Of a stretch of DNA of 64,000 nucleotides, positions 33,848 to 44,149 are shown in pieces; position 1 is the first letter of the stretch, and each line of letters opens with the position of its first letter. The stretch comes from Apodemus sylvaticus (lineage: Eukaryota; Chordata; Mammalia; Rodentia; Muridae): positions 1,086,570 to 1,150,569 of the forward strand of contig NC_067481.1 in the NCBI RefSeq assembly GCF_947179515.1. Reading direction: 5' to 3'. Below the pieces are notes generated by a model. The model saw only the letters and a list, made by a program, of their open reading frames with translations. It was not told the origin of the DNA and did not search any database. The position numbers and the translations under genes are program-made.

Positions 33848-34215
33848 ATGGTGGGTATCTTAGGGATTTATTGCTCTGAAGAGACACCATGGCCAAGGCA
33901 ACTCTTATAAAAGAAAGCATTTAATTGGGACTGCCTTACAGTTTCAGAGGTTCAGTCCGTTATCATTAGGGTGGGAAGCATGGTGGTGTACAGGCAAACA
34001 TGGTGCTAGAGGAGCTGAGAACTCTTACATCTTGATCCGAAGGCAGCCAGGAGGAGACAGTGTCACACTGGCCAGACTTGAGCATGTGTATGAGACCTCA
34101 GAGCCTGCCTCTACAGTGACACACTTCCAATATCAAAGCCACACCTCCTCCAGTAAGGCCACGCCTCCTAATAGTGCCACTTCCCATGGGCCAAGCATAT
34201 TTAATCCACCATGGT
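33848..34215 (-). mobile_element. MaLR LTR (MT type), solo
   Basis: GAAGAGACACCATGGCCAAG, AGCATTTAATTGGGACTG, GGCCACGCCTCCTAATAGTG and GGGCCAAGCATATTTAATCC are the reverse complement of the LTR at 7782. Confidence 0.82.
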
Positions 34216-34601
34216 GGGTAAGTCTTAATTCCAAAATTTTCACCATTATAGGCAAGACTGAACAGGATTATTTGGCATCAGGATAAACTATGGCATTCTT
34301 TTAAACACAGGAAGAAGACTAAAAAGCCTAAAGAAGTTAATAAAATTGGAAATGGTGCCCACTCTCCTGGGTCCATGATGCAATCACCTGATATTTGACA
34401 TCTATAATTTAGGATTGTTCCTGTCTCTACTTGCCATGAAGAAGGAACTCTCCTGGCTTTCAGAAAACTAGTTTCTAGAACTTGTTTCTGTCAAAGGCAT
34501 ATTGAGGCTGAGAATCCTAACAAGTCAACTTCAGGAATTTTATTAAGTGAATTGTTTAGGATTTCTGAGCTCTGGTGAAGGTGCATATTGAAAATGACAA
34601 G

Positions 34602-34770
34602 TGATCTGGGTGATGGTGGCACACACCTTTAATCTCAGCACTTAGGAGGCAGAGGCAAGCAGATCTCTGTGAGTTTGAGGCCAGCCTGATCCACACAGAG
34701 CAAGTTTCAGGACAGCCAAGGCTACACAAAGAAACCCTCCTTGTCTTGAAAAACCACACACACACAAAAC
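34602..34770 (+). repeat. B1 SINE
   Basis: GTGATGGTGGCACACACCTT to CTTGTCTTGAAAAACC, with a 9-base insertion (CTGTGAGTT type) as in older B1 subfamilies. Confidence 0.88.
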
Positions 34771-34772
34771 AG

Positions 34773-35010
34773 GGGCTAGAGAGATAGCTCAGTAGTTAAG
34801 AGCACTGACTGCTCTTCCAAAAGTCCTGAGTTGAAATCCCAGCACCCACGTGGTGGCTCACAGACATCCATAATGAGATCCGACACCCTCTTCTGGAGTG
34901 TCTGAAGACAGCTACAGTGTACTTACATATAATAAATAAATACATCTTTAAATAAAGGAAAATATAAATAATAAAAAACAAAACAAAACAAAATAAACAA
35001 ACAAAAAAGG
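34773..35010 (+). repeat. B2 SINE with A-rich tail
   Basis: GGGGCTAGAGAGATAGCTCA to GTCTGAAGACAGCTACAGTG, then AATAAATAAATAC and (AAAAC)n. Confidence 0.93.
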
Positions 35011-35018
35011 CCAGTGAC

Positions 35019-35356
35019 TGTATTAGTTACTCCTACTAGTTACCACTGCTATGATAAAATACCATAAACAAGGCAACGTACAGGAAGAAGGACTTGTTGA
35101 GCTAACAACCAGTTCCAGAGAGATAAGAATCTGCCACACTGGGAAAGCACGGCAGCTGGAACTGGAAGCTGACAGCTTACATTCTGAACCTCGAGCAGGA
35201 AGCAGAGAGAGCACACTCATTATGGGCGAGTCTCTGAAAGCCCCTGTCCCAGGGACATACTTTCTCCAGTAAAACCATACCTCCTGAGCCTTCCCAAACA
35301 GTGCCAGCACCTGGGAACCAAGTGTCCCAAGGCTTTGGGGAATACGTTATTCAAAC
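35019..35356. mobile_element. Medium-age rodent repeat (URR1/MaLR-like)
   Basis: ACTGCTATGATAAAATACCA, GGAAGCAGAGAGAGCAC and AATACGTTATTCAAAC match a common interspersed repeat whose family I cannot fix. The LTR to the right interrupts or abuts its end. Confidence 0.5.
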
Positions 35357-35883
35357 TGTTATGGGTCTCGGTTTGCTCAGAATCACCAGTCTGACCATGA
35401 ATAAATTTTAAACAAAGAAGAGGCTTTATTCAGTACTGGTGCCAGGTCTACAACAGAGATTTGGGATTCCCAAGATCTAATGCCAAATTACACTAGTGAG
35501 GGGCTTATAAAAGCAAAACTCACAGGGCTGAGTGCTTCCTGCCTTTGTGCTACCAGGGGCAAGCGCACACCTTGACCTACTTCCTGTCTATGTGTAATCA
35601 CCTGTGTGCAGTCAACCACACATCCTGACTATGTCCAATCAGGGGCAAGCAAGCCTGTTTACAGAAGTGAAAACATATGGTTTGTTTTCTTACATGAGCA
35701 ACAGCTTTGTAAAAATTGTATAAGACCAGGCAAATATAAGAACAGGCCCCAGAATTCCAGGAAGTTATTTGTCCTTGGATAAGCGGTGCCTAAGCTCCGT
35801 CCTCCTTGTGTAACTCCTGCTACTTAGAAAGATCTGACTAGGACACAGGCAGAAATTCAGGGAGAGGTTTCAGTCTGACCACA
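35357..35883 (-). mobile_element. Probable ERV solo LTR, about 527 bp
   Basis: On the minus strand it runs from TGTGGTCAGACTG to ACCCATAACA (TG...CA ends). It has an AATAAAGCC polyadenylation signal at about 35430 and a TTGTATAAGACC TATA-like site at about 35720. No matching 6-bp flanking duplication was seen, and no internal retroviral sequence is adjacent. Family unassigned. Confidence 0.6.
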
Positions 35884-36069
35884 AGAAAAAAAAAATTTTT
35901 AGTAACCAAAGGTGGACAGAGCTGGAAGCCCAGCCTTGGGTTGAACAGATTTGCTAGTGGTGTAATCCATGTCTTTACATTCTGCCCGGGCTTTATACAG
36001 TTATTGAAATTATGGGTTGGACAGGTATCCTTCAGGAAGCTCTGTGCTTCCTGGATGGGAATGCTTTTT

Positions 36070-36245
36070 TTTTGGTTTATTTTGTTTTTTTGGTTTTTTG
36101 AGACAGGGTTTCTCTGTGTAGCCCTGGCTGTCCTGGAACTCACTCTTTAGACCAGGCTGGCCTCGAACTCAGAAATCTGCCTGCCTCTGCCTTCCTCTGC
36201 CTCCCAAGCACTGGGATTAAAGGTGTGTGCCACCACCTCCCAGTG
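36070..36245 (-). repeat. B1 SINE
   Basis: TTTTGAGACAGGGTTTCTCT to GTGCCACCACCTCCCAG, with a small internal duplication of TCTGCCTTCC type at about 36177-36200. Confidence 0.93.
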
Positions 36246-36890
36246 AAATAAACATCCTTGATGGGTGAGTGCACTGTTTGGTGGTCCTCGTATGTATCTC
36301 AGGGTGGAAAATGACCATCTACTTGTGGCTATAGTCTTTTCTGGCATTTCAGCTGGACCTCTGTAGATTTTTACCCTATGGACTCAATCTATCACAGCCT
36401 AAAAATATTTGATGAAAAAAAGTATATTTGTACAGGATATGAGCAGAACATCTCTTGCCATTATTCTATAAACAGTAAGAAAAACTATTACAAATAATCT
36501 AGCTAATGTTAGTATTTACATTGTATTACATATTATAAATCATCTAGAGGTGATTTCATGTATATAGGAAGATATTTATAGAATCTATCCAAATTCAAAG
36601 TCATTGCATATAAACCATAAATATTGAACACATATGTGGCCTAGAGCCTATCCTTCAGTATATCAAGGTATCTTGGATTTTTCTCTTTAGGTAGTAGCCT
36701 CCATGTTTCAGCTAAGTAAAGATAAGCCTCGAAGTGACTACTACGACATGATAAGAACCATTGGAAGAAAAGGAGGCAGGTGTCACTCGTCACCCACTCC
36801 AGGAAATGTTCTGGTGTTGTACCACATGAGGAAAGGGCTGAAGGGGCTGTTGGGTATAATTCCTGGAAGTGAGCTGAGGACTTTTATCAT
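36246..36890. other. Intergenic stretch, nothing assigned
   Basis: AT-rich and unique-looking; no repeat or gene recognised. Confidence 0.4.
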
Positions 36891-36892
36891 AT

Positions 36893-37085
36893 GTGAACGG
36901 TGTTCTGTCCGCATGTATGTCTGTGTACCATGTGTGGGCCTTGTACCTGCAAAGGCCAGAAGAAGGCATCGGATTCCCTGGAATTAGAGTTACAAACAGT
37001 TGTGAGACACCACGTGGGTGCTGGGTATTGAGGACCTCTAGAAATTCAGCCAGTGCTGTTAACATTAGCCATCTCTTTAGTACCC
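36893..37085 (-). repeat. B3 SINE
   Basis: CCGCATGTATGTCTGTGTAC, GGCCAGAAGAAGGCATCGGA and TTAGCCATCTCTTTAG. Confidence 0.85.
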
Positions 37086-37299
37086 ACCCGAGACCAGCTA
37101 CTCAGGGTAAGAAACTCAGAGCAGGCGAGGACTCTGTCCTATTGAGGTGGCAACAAGCCACAGCAAAATGGAATATGAGACCTCAGAAAGATGGGAAGAT
37201 AAATGCCAACTATTTTTGAGGGTTTTGGGGGGGAAGGGGAAGGGGATTCGGAGAAGGGGCAAAATTCTACTTCTATCTTCTATTATTTCGTATTTCTGT

Positions 37300-37442
37300 T
37301 TTGTTTTTGAGACAGGGTCTCATATAGTTGAAGTTGGCTTCAAAATCTATATGTAGCTGAGGAGGACCCTGGACTTCTGATCTACCTACTTCCCTCTCCC
37401 CTGCGATAGGACCGCAGGCATGTACCACAGAGCCCAGTTTAT
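37300..37442 (-). repeat. B1-type SINE, old
   Basis: TTTTGAGACAGGGTCTCATA, TGTAGCTGAGGAGGACC and GGCATGTACCACAGAGCCCA. Confidence 0.6.
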
Positions 37443-37491
37443 TCACGGCTGGGGATCAAATCCACGACTTTGTGTTGGGGGAGAGGTGCTA

Positions 37492-37863
37492 GTCACTGCT
37501 CTGTTTCTGTGAAGAGACACTACGACCAAGGCAACTCTTATAAAAGAAAGCATTTAACTGGGGGCTTGCTTAGAGTTTCAGGGGCTTATCTACTATCATC
37601 ATGACAGGAAGTATGCACTGGAGGAGTAGCTGAGAGCTTTATCTCTTGTTCCACAGGCAGACCCAGGGAGAGACAAAACGCTAAGCTGGGGTGTTGCTTT
37701 GAAGCCTCCAAGCCCATCCCCAGTGAAGTATTTCCTCCAACAAGGCCACGCCCACTCCAACAAGGCCACGCCCCCTAATCTCTCTCAAATAGCGCCATTC
37801 CCTGGTGAGTAAACATTCAAATACAGGAGACTATGAGGGCCATTCTTATTCAAACCACCACAG
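37492..37863 (-). mobile_element. MaLR LTR (MT type), solo
   Basis: GTGAAGAGACACTACGACCA to TTATTCAAACCACCACA. Inside, CAAGGCCACGCC(C/A)C is present twice at about 37740-37772. Confidence 0.85.
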
Positions 37864-38016
37864 GCAAGCTCTTTACTAAGCTATATACCAGGCCTCTCTT
37901 CTTTTTCTAAATAGTGGCTTCACCGGCACCTCAATCAGCCAATCAGTCAGTAACTAATACATTTTGAAAAATAAACTGGTAATCCAAAGTGAACACTATG
38001 AAGTCCAAATTGGGGG

Positions 38017-38235
38017 CTGTAAACATGGTTTATCATTTAAGAGTGCTTGCTGCTTTTCCAGAGAACCCAAGTTTGGTTCACAGTACCCACATCAGGTGAC
38101 TCACAACCACCTATAACTCCATCAGCAAGAGATCCGACGTCAGACTTCTGTGGACACCTACATACACAATAGTGTACATTAACACAGACATACATACACA
38201 TACATTTAGAAATAATAAAGAATAATAAGAATAAA
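38017..38235 (+). repeat. B3 SINE with AATAA-rich tail
   Basis: TTTAAGAGTGCTTGCTGCTT, CAGTACCCACATCAGGTGAC and a tail of AATAATAAAG repeats to about 38265. Confidence 0.75.
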
Positions 38236-38439
38236 TAATAAAGAACAATAATAAAGAATAAAGCCAGAACGGATGCAAGTAGCAAAGGTAAAATTCTTGC
38301 CTGTCTGGGTTAGTTTTGTTTTGTTAACACAGAGTCACATTGTGTAGTCCTGATTGACCTCAAAATCATTAGTTAACCCAGGCTAGCCTCCAATGCACAA
38401 TACTTCTGTCTCAGCCTCCTTACTGTTGGGATTTGTTTT

Positions 38440-38965
38440 AGGCAGGATTCTCAGAGGAACAAAACTAATTGTGGTGCATGTGCGTGTGCGTGTGCATGTG
38501 CGTGTGTGTGTGTGTGTGTGTTTAATAAAGAGTGATTTATAAGACTGAATTGCACAATAGAGTTTACATGATGGAGAGGCTGAGAGCCTAATAGCTCAGT
38601 AAGCAAGATGACTCAGCTCCGGGTCTACAGTAGAAGACCTGGACGATTCCTGGAAAGCTACCAGTATTCAGTCCATGCAGGAAGCTGGAGTGTGATGGGA
38701 TAGCACTAGAGGTGGCGGTGGCAACAATGTATACAATTAGGCTGAAAGGAAGGCAGTCAAGTGATACTTCTTCTCCTTGTACCTCTTAATGTAAGATGCC
38801 ATCTTCATGTTAGACGACAACGACTTAATCTTTTCTCCCTCAATACTCTCTGGAAACACCCTCACAGACATGCCAAGAAGTGTGATTCTTAGGTGATTTC
38901 AGGTCCTATCAAGTTGAGGAGATTACCAATCACAGGATTATAGGAAAGCTATCACACTGGCTAAA
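38440..38965. mobile_element. Old mammalian interspersed repeat with (GT)n
   Basis: AGGATTCTCAGAGGAACAAA, GATTTATAAGACTGAATTG and AACACCCTCACAGACATGCC resemble a pan-mammalian repeat. A GT/GC-GT run lies at about 38476-38521. Confidence 0.5.
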
Positions 38966-39235
38966 CTCTTACCTCAAATGCTGTCATCCCACATGGATGA
39001 CACTGATAGACTGGTGAAATATGAGTTGTGACAGAAAAAGGCAAAAGTAGAATTTATCTAATACACTCTAGTGCAACTTCAGCTGATGAAACAGTAGGGA
39101 AAGGCTGTCAGGGTGCAGGCTTTCTAAAGGCGCTCTCTGTGGGCAGTTAGGCAATGTTGCAATGGCATGGTGCTCTAAAATAATTACAACTCGGGTTTAT
39201 CTTGGTTAGCAACAGTGTAATCTTGAGCCAAAGAT

Positions 39236-39368
39236 AATAGAGGCTAATGCCTTTAATGCCAGCACCCAGGAGGCAGAGACAAGCAGATCTCAAGCCCAGC
39301 CTGATCTATAAAGCCAGTTCCAGAACAGCAAGGGCTACCCAGGGAAGCCCTGTCTCGAAAAACCCAAT
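39236..39368 (+). repeat. B1 SINE
   Basis: TGCCTTTAATGCCAGCACCC to CCTGTCTCGAAAAACCC. Confidence 0.85.
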
Positions 39369-39382
39369 CTCACTTACCCATT

Positions 39383-39652
39383 CTAAACTGGCAACAGTAT
39401 CTCGTAATTAGGGCTTATTGTCATCAACTGGTTTTGAAAGGATAATGTTCCTGCCAGGAGGTAGCAGCCACCTTGCTCTGAGACCAGCCTGTTCTGAGCC
39501 AAACCGGCCTTGTCCTGAATCACAACGCCACCATGGCTCTTAGAACAATGTTCACAAATGCTTTTGTGATTTTCTGCCACTGCTTTTTCTTTTCCATCGG
39601 AAACATATGCTCCGTAACAGAGAGGAGGCACTAGTGCAAGAGGTGCTCCCAC
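39383..39652 (-). other. Unrecognised 89-codon open frame
   Basis: An open minus-strand frame; the product begins MGAPLALVPPLCYGAYVSDG and contains HKSICEHCSKSHGG and GLAQNRL. Composition looks protein-like and the frame stays open for some codons upstream of the ATG. I know no family for it and see no promoter or splice sites. It could be a processed-pseudogene remnant or chance. Confidence 0.2.
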
Positions 39653-40119
39653 TTCAGGTTGTATAAAGATGTAGGTAGCAGAGATGCTAAACTATGATTA
39701 AATATCGTAGTTCCTAACTGGTGAGATGCTCCTGAGCAGAAAGACTAAAGACAGACAGGTCCCCATCAAGTGCTCTCTGCCAGCAAACCTCACAGGCACA
39801 CCATGGACACACACACACTGACATGCATGGACAGAAACCTGTGGAGACCTACTAGAACCCACTAGCAGACACCTTTAGATGTGCATTTGCCCATGTGTCC
39901 ACTTGGTGCTGAAACTCACAACTGCCTGTAACTTTAGTTACATCTGATGCCTACACGAACACATGTACATGTACTAAGCGCTCACACTAGCATTCAAAAC
40001 TCTCTGGAGCTGCGGGACAAACCCATGTTACCAGGCAGAGTCTCAAATACCTCCCACAACAATCTGGAGCCAGCTCCTGTTAAGCACTGATACAGAGGAG
40101 GGAGTAAACAGTGACCACG

Positions 40120-40472
40120 CCCCTCCTTGCTATACCTCTCTCCCATTGGTTGCAGGAGCAAACCTCTCCGCCTTCTGTTTCTTCTGGCTCGGCCTTCGGA
40201 CCTCCATTGGCTTAGGCAACAAGTCCTCCCAAGAGAGGCGGTGGGCGTGGTGCGGAGGCGTTAAGAAATAGATGGGCGAGCTTGCTAACCAATGAGCATG
40301 TGTATACACCTCAGCAACTGAGGCTCGCCAATGGCGAGGTAAGGTGGGCGGGGCTCTGCATCTGTCAAGCGCCCCCGACCGGTGGGGCGTTCGAGGGGCC
40401 CGCGGCGCTCGGGAGACCCTCTGCCGCCTGCGTGCAGCCTGGGGCCGGCATGGGCGGGGTGGCTGGGCCAGC
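40120..40472 (+). promoter_or_regulatory. Rab40b: Rab40b promoter and 5' leader, CpG island with four CCAAT boxes
   Basis: CCAAT motifs, two in each orientation, lie at 40145-40149 and 40206-40210 (ATTGG) and at 40289-40293 and 40328-40332 (CCAAT). They are followed by a GC box (GGGCGGGG) at 40346-40353. GC and CpG content rises sharply from about 40180 and stays high to about 40800. No TATA box is visible. The transcription start is inferred at about 40370-40430, giving a leader of 50-100 bases. The pattern fits NF-Y and Sp1-type promoters. The CpG island extends across exon 1 and into the start of intron 1. Confidence 0.75.
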
Positions 40473-40476
40473 ATGA
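40450..40476 (+). CDS. Upstream ORF in Rab40b 5' leader (8 codons)
   Basis: An ATG at 40450-40452 opens a short frame encoding MGGVAGPA that stops at TGA 40474-40476. That stop overlaps the tandem ATGATG at 40473-40478, where the Rab40b protein begins. If the transcript starts left of 40450, as the promoter layout suggests, ribosomes would meet this ATG first. Its context has C at -3 and G at +4, which is only moderate, so leaky scanning is likely. Whether it is translated is not known from sequence. Confidence 0.55.
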   Translation: MGGVAGPA

Positions 40477-40617
40477 TGAGCTCCCTGGGCAGCCCGGTGC
40501 GGGCCTACGATTTTCTTCTTAAGTTCCTGTTGGTGGGCGACAGCGACGTGGGCAAGGGAGAGATCCTGGCCAGTTTGCAGGACGGAGCAGCCGAGTCTCC
40601 TTACGGCCACCCGGCGG
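40476..40617 (+). CDS. Rab40b: Rab40b coding exon 1 (residues 1-48, P-loop exon)
   Basis: First coding exon of Rab40b, a Rab-like small GTPase with a C-terminal SOCS box. Family members recruit Elongin B/C and Cullin-5 to form a ubiquitin ligase, and RAB40B is linked to matrix-metalloproteinase trafficking and invadopodia. The exon encodes MSSLGSPVRAYDFLLKFLLV, then the P-loop GDSDVGKGEI (from residue 21) and LASLQDGAAESPYGHPA. It ends in phase 1 inside the Gly48 codon at a GTGAGC donor (40618). Length and sequence agree with human RAB40B as recalled. Rab40c is the nearest alternative, but its neighbours differ, and the adjacency to Fn3krp supports Rab40b. The ATG at 40473 directly precedes this one in frame, so the protein could start MM. 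The switch regions, SOCS box and prenylation motif lie on later exons that I did not find. Confidence 0.93.
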
Positions 40618-41857
40618 GTGAGCGCGCGGCCACAGCACCTGGAGGCTCAGCGCTGGGGTGTCGGTGTGAGCGGCCTCTCCAGCGTGGGTCTGGTCCCCGG
40701 AGCGGCTGGGCAGGGCTAGGTCCCGCATGCTGGGGAAGGCTGCGCTCTGTGGGCGGAGTCCGCAAAGCGGCTCAGGGTGGGCGTCGAGGGAGATCGCAGG
40801 TGCGAGCGACGTGTTTGGGAGAAATGCGTGGGATTACGGGAGGCGTGGGCAAAGAGGCAGCGGACCATGGAGCAGAAGAGACAGCAGTCTCCAAGGCTAT
40901 GACCTTTTGGTGCGTGGAACTGCAAGCAGAGAGTAGCGAGACTAGATAGACTCCAGCCTTTGATTCCAAGCACCAAGCTCTCTGTCCTAATGGACAGGAC
41001 TTCCAGGAGGAGGAGTCTAAGAGACCCTGTAGAGTTGGCTAGGGTGTAGGAAGGAACCCAACTAAAAGACTGGGAGTCTAGGAGACTGGACACAGGTGAG
41101 ACCAGAGCGTCTCAGGCTCCAGGGCAGTGAGCGGTGTTTGTCCTAGAAGTTTGGAGTTTGAGACCTTGCTCCCCAGAGGAAGGAGACAGAGTGGCAGAAT
41201 CCTGAGCAGAACATCCAGGAATAGTCACACAGTGATCCATCTCTCTGACTGTGGCTGTGCACAGACTTCTGTGACTACCTATGGTGTCATTGTGGGGGTT
41301 TTAACCCACCTTTCTAATACAGACCCTGTCCTGAGGCCTGCCACCCTCTCTTCTCTGGGCTTGTGACGGCCTCCTGCATCTCGAGCCCCCTGGCAATGCC
41401 ACAAGGACTAGCAAGGGCCTAAAACTGTGTGGTCCAATGCCAGTAGCTGCCAGCCTGGACAACACAGATCTTTTCCTTTAGGGCAAAGCTCTGTTGGACA
41501 GCATTGCCGCGAGGGCGAGGACGTGTACACAGCCCTGTCTTCAGGTCCTGCTGCTCAGTGAAGCCCAGGCTTCAGCAGAGGCAAAAGAGTGAAACGTTTA
41601 AGAAGCCCCAAAGGGGTCGTGAGTCCCATAGCAGATGACTGATGTGGGCAGAGAGAAAAATGTTGATGACGTGTGAGCAGGATTGCTACTGGTTGGCTTG
41701 AGCAAGGCCCACTGCGCTTCTGTTGATTTTCTTTGTATTCTGTTTTCAACATGGTCTAAGAGATTGTGGAGGACTGATGCCGTAGTTGTGGCCTTTGTGG
41801 CGTTTTGATTTACTACATATTTCTTTTAGGGCTAAGAAAATAGTATGGGATGAGCAG

Positions 41858-41978
41858 GCCAGGGATGGTGGCTCACACCTGTAATTCCAGCATTCAAGAA
41901 GCAGAGGCGGGGAAATTGCCATGAGTTTGAAGCCAGCCTGTGCTACAATATGAGACCCTGTCTGGGGGAAGAAACAAA
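41858..41978 (+). repeat. B1 SINE, diverged
   Basis: GGCCAGGGATGGTGGCTCAC to GAGACCCTGTCTGGGGG. Confidence 0.8.
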
Positions 41979-43385
41979 ACAGAATGGGAGGGAGTAAAAT
42001 AGGGAGGGGAGATAAAAGACAGGAAAATGAACAAGTAGAGGAGAGATAAACGTTATAAAGCTTGGGTCATTAGTTTGTTATAAGGACATTCCAGAAGGAG
42101 AGTCTTTCTCCACGCTCTGATGGTGGAAGGTGAGGCGTTCACAGCTTCATGCTCTGCTCTCTTCACCCATGTCCGGGTTTTGCAATTTCCATACTGCAGA
42201 GGTTTGTAACACACAATTTTGTTTTGTAGATTTAATATCAGTGCTCAGTATTTGTGCAGCATTTAAATGAATTCAGTGCTGGCTAACTCTTAACTATAGC
42301 TACACCCAAGTTTAAAACTTTCTCGACTTGCTCGCACTGAGAATACGAGTCTGTCTTTGGCTGCACACAGTATTCTTAGACTATGCTCCCCCTCAATACC
42401 TGGTAACTTATTCACCATCTTTCTGGTATCTGATGATGCTGTCATGGTGAAAACATAATGCCAGCTGATTTGCTAGATGGGCGATTTGCCTTTTCTTTAG
42501 GAATTTTTGAAGGTTGTTTTTCTTTGCCTTACCTTGCTCAATCAGGCCATGACTCAAAAATTTTGATATGTGTGTATTCTGAATTCCTAGATTAAAAAAA
42601 TACTTTGTTAATTTCAGAGGAATTTGCTTTATGTTCATAAAATATCTCCAACTGCTTTTGCATTAATTTCCCATTTGCTGTTATGAAAAATGAGTACAAA
42701 CTGGCTTAAAACAGCAGAAGTTTATTCTCTACACAGTTTGGTGTCAGTAGGACATCATTTCTATGTGGAGCCCTTCTTATCTTGACGTGTGAAAGCGTCT
42801 TCTTATCTTTTTCAGCTTCCAAAACCTTCTTGCACTCCAGGGTTCTTGGCTCCTTTCTTGGTCTTCAGAGACATTGGTGCCAGTGATCTTCTCAGGTCCC
42901 TTCTCTCTGACATGAACTCTCTGGCCTCCTCCCCCCACTACTTCAGAGGACACAGTGTAATGCTTTGTCCACATCGACAATCTAAGACATTATCTCTGTC
43001 TCAATGCTGTCCATGGCCACCTTTCATTCCACTGCAGTCTTAACGTTCCTTGCCAAGCACCCTAACATTCGCACATCATGAGGGATTAACATGAGTGTTG
43101 ACCACAAGTTTTCTATTCTGCCCCGCTCGTTTCTGCTGGATGTCATTCTGTATTGTCCATGATCATTCGCCTCTTTCTACTTGTCCTAGTTAATCTTTTT
43201 TGTCTCTTTCCTCTGGCTTTCCATGACTATCTTGTCTTTCTTGGTCGAGCATTTTGATTTTAATAAATTGTTTACAGCTGTTTCTGTGGTTGTTAATTCA
43301 GGAATGATGTCATTTCAATTTATTTATTTATTTGCTATTTTCTTTTTACCAATTTAGTTTTTACATTTTATTAAAAATCTCCTTA
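41979..43385. other. Rab40b intron 1, unique-looking stretch
   Basis: No repeat family or exon recognised; an AT-rich ATTTATTTATTTATT run lies near 43319-43333. Confidence 0.45.
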
Positions 43386-43386
43386 A

Positions 43387-43610
43387 GGTGCTGGAGAGAT
43401 GGTTCAGTTAAGAGCACTCTCTGCTCTTCCAGAGCCCTAGGTCCGACTTACGGCAGCATCCACTTGGTGCTGGAACTCACCACTGCCTATAACTTTAGCT
43501 CCAGGGCATCTGGTGCCTTCTTCTGGACTCTGTAAGCATCACATGTGTGCATGCAGCACATATATGCATGCAGATAAATCATTCATAAACAGAAAGTAAA
43601 AATAAGTGAG
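43387..43610 (+). repeat. B3/B2 SINE
   Basis: GTGCTGGAGAGATGGTTCAG, CTCTTCCAGAGCCCTAGG and CTGGTGCCTTCTTCTGG. Confidence 0.85.
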
Positions 43611-43629
43611 TTTTAAAAAGGAAAAAAAG

Positions 43630-43812
43630 AGGGGGGGGTGAAAAGATGGCTCAGTGCTTGAGTGCACTGACTGCTTTCCCAGAGGACCAGAGTTCAATTC
43701 CCGGCACCCACATGTCAGCTCACAACTGTTTGTAACTGCAGATCTGACACTTTCACACAGACACACATGCAGGCAAAGCACCAGTGCACATAAAATACAT
43801 AAAATATTTTTT
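43630..43812 (+). repeat. B3/B2 SINE
   Basis: GAAAAGATGGCTCAGTGCTT, GAGTTCAATTCCCGGCACCC and GATCTGACACTTTCACACAG. Confidence 0.85.
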
Positions 43813-44041
43813 TAAAACCAGAAAAGAAGAAAATACTCTCAAAATCCTCTTTGAATTCATACTTTTCCGACTTAATGTTCTGTTAACCTGCTGTGTTGTC
43901 AAAGTGGTCAGAATGGACTCTTTCTTTTTTGTTCCTTGGGTCCTTTGTCATGTTTTCTTTCCTCTTAACTCTTTGAGGTGAAATATATGTATAGAATGGG
44001 GCACATTCTGCTATTACCTAGTTCAGTGGATTTCTACAATC

Positions 44042-44149
44042 CCTGAATGTCATGTCGCCCGAGTCCAGGTGAAGATGTGACACTGGCAGGCTCCTGAACG
44101 TCATGTCGCCCGAGTCCAGGTGAAGATGTGACACTGGCAGGCTCCTGAA
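44042..44149. repeat. 51-bp tandem duplication
   Basis: Units at 44042-44092 and 44093-44143 (CATGTCGCCCGAGTCCAGGT inside) differ by one base (TGAATG versus TGAACG), and a third copy starts and ends within about 6 bases. Confidence 0.97.

Noticed and set aside
40344..40949. 201-codon open frame covering Rab40b exon 1
   Set aside because: Only codons from 40473/40476 to 40617 are Rab40b coding; the frame then reads through a clear GTGAGC donor into the intron, and its upstream part is promoter and leader.
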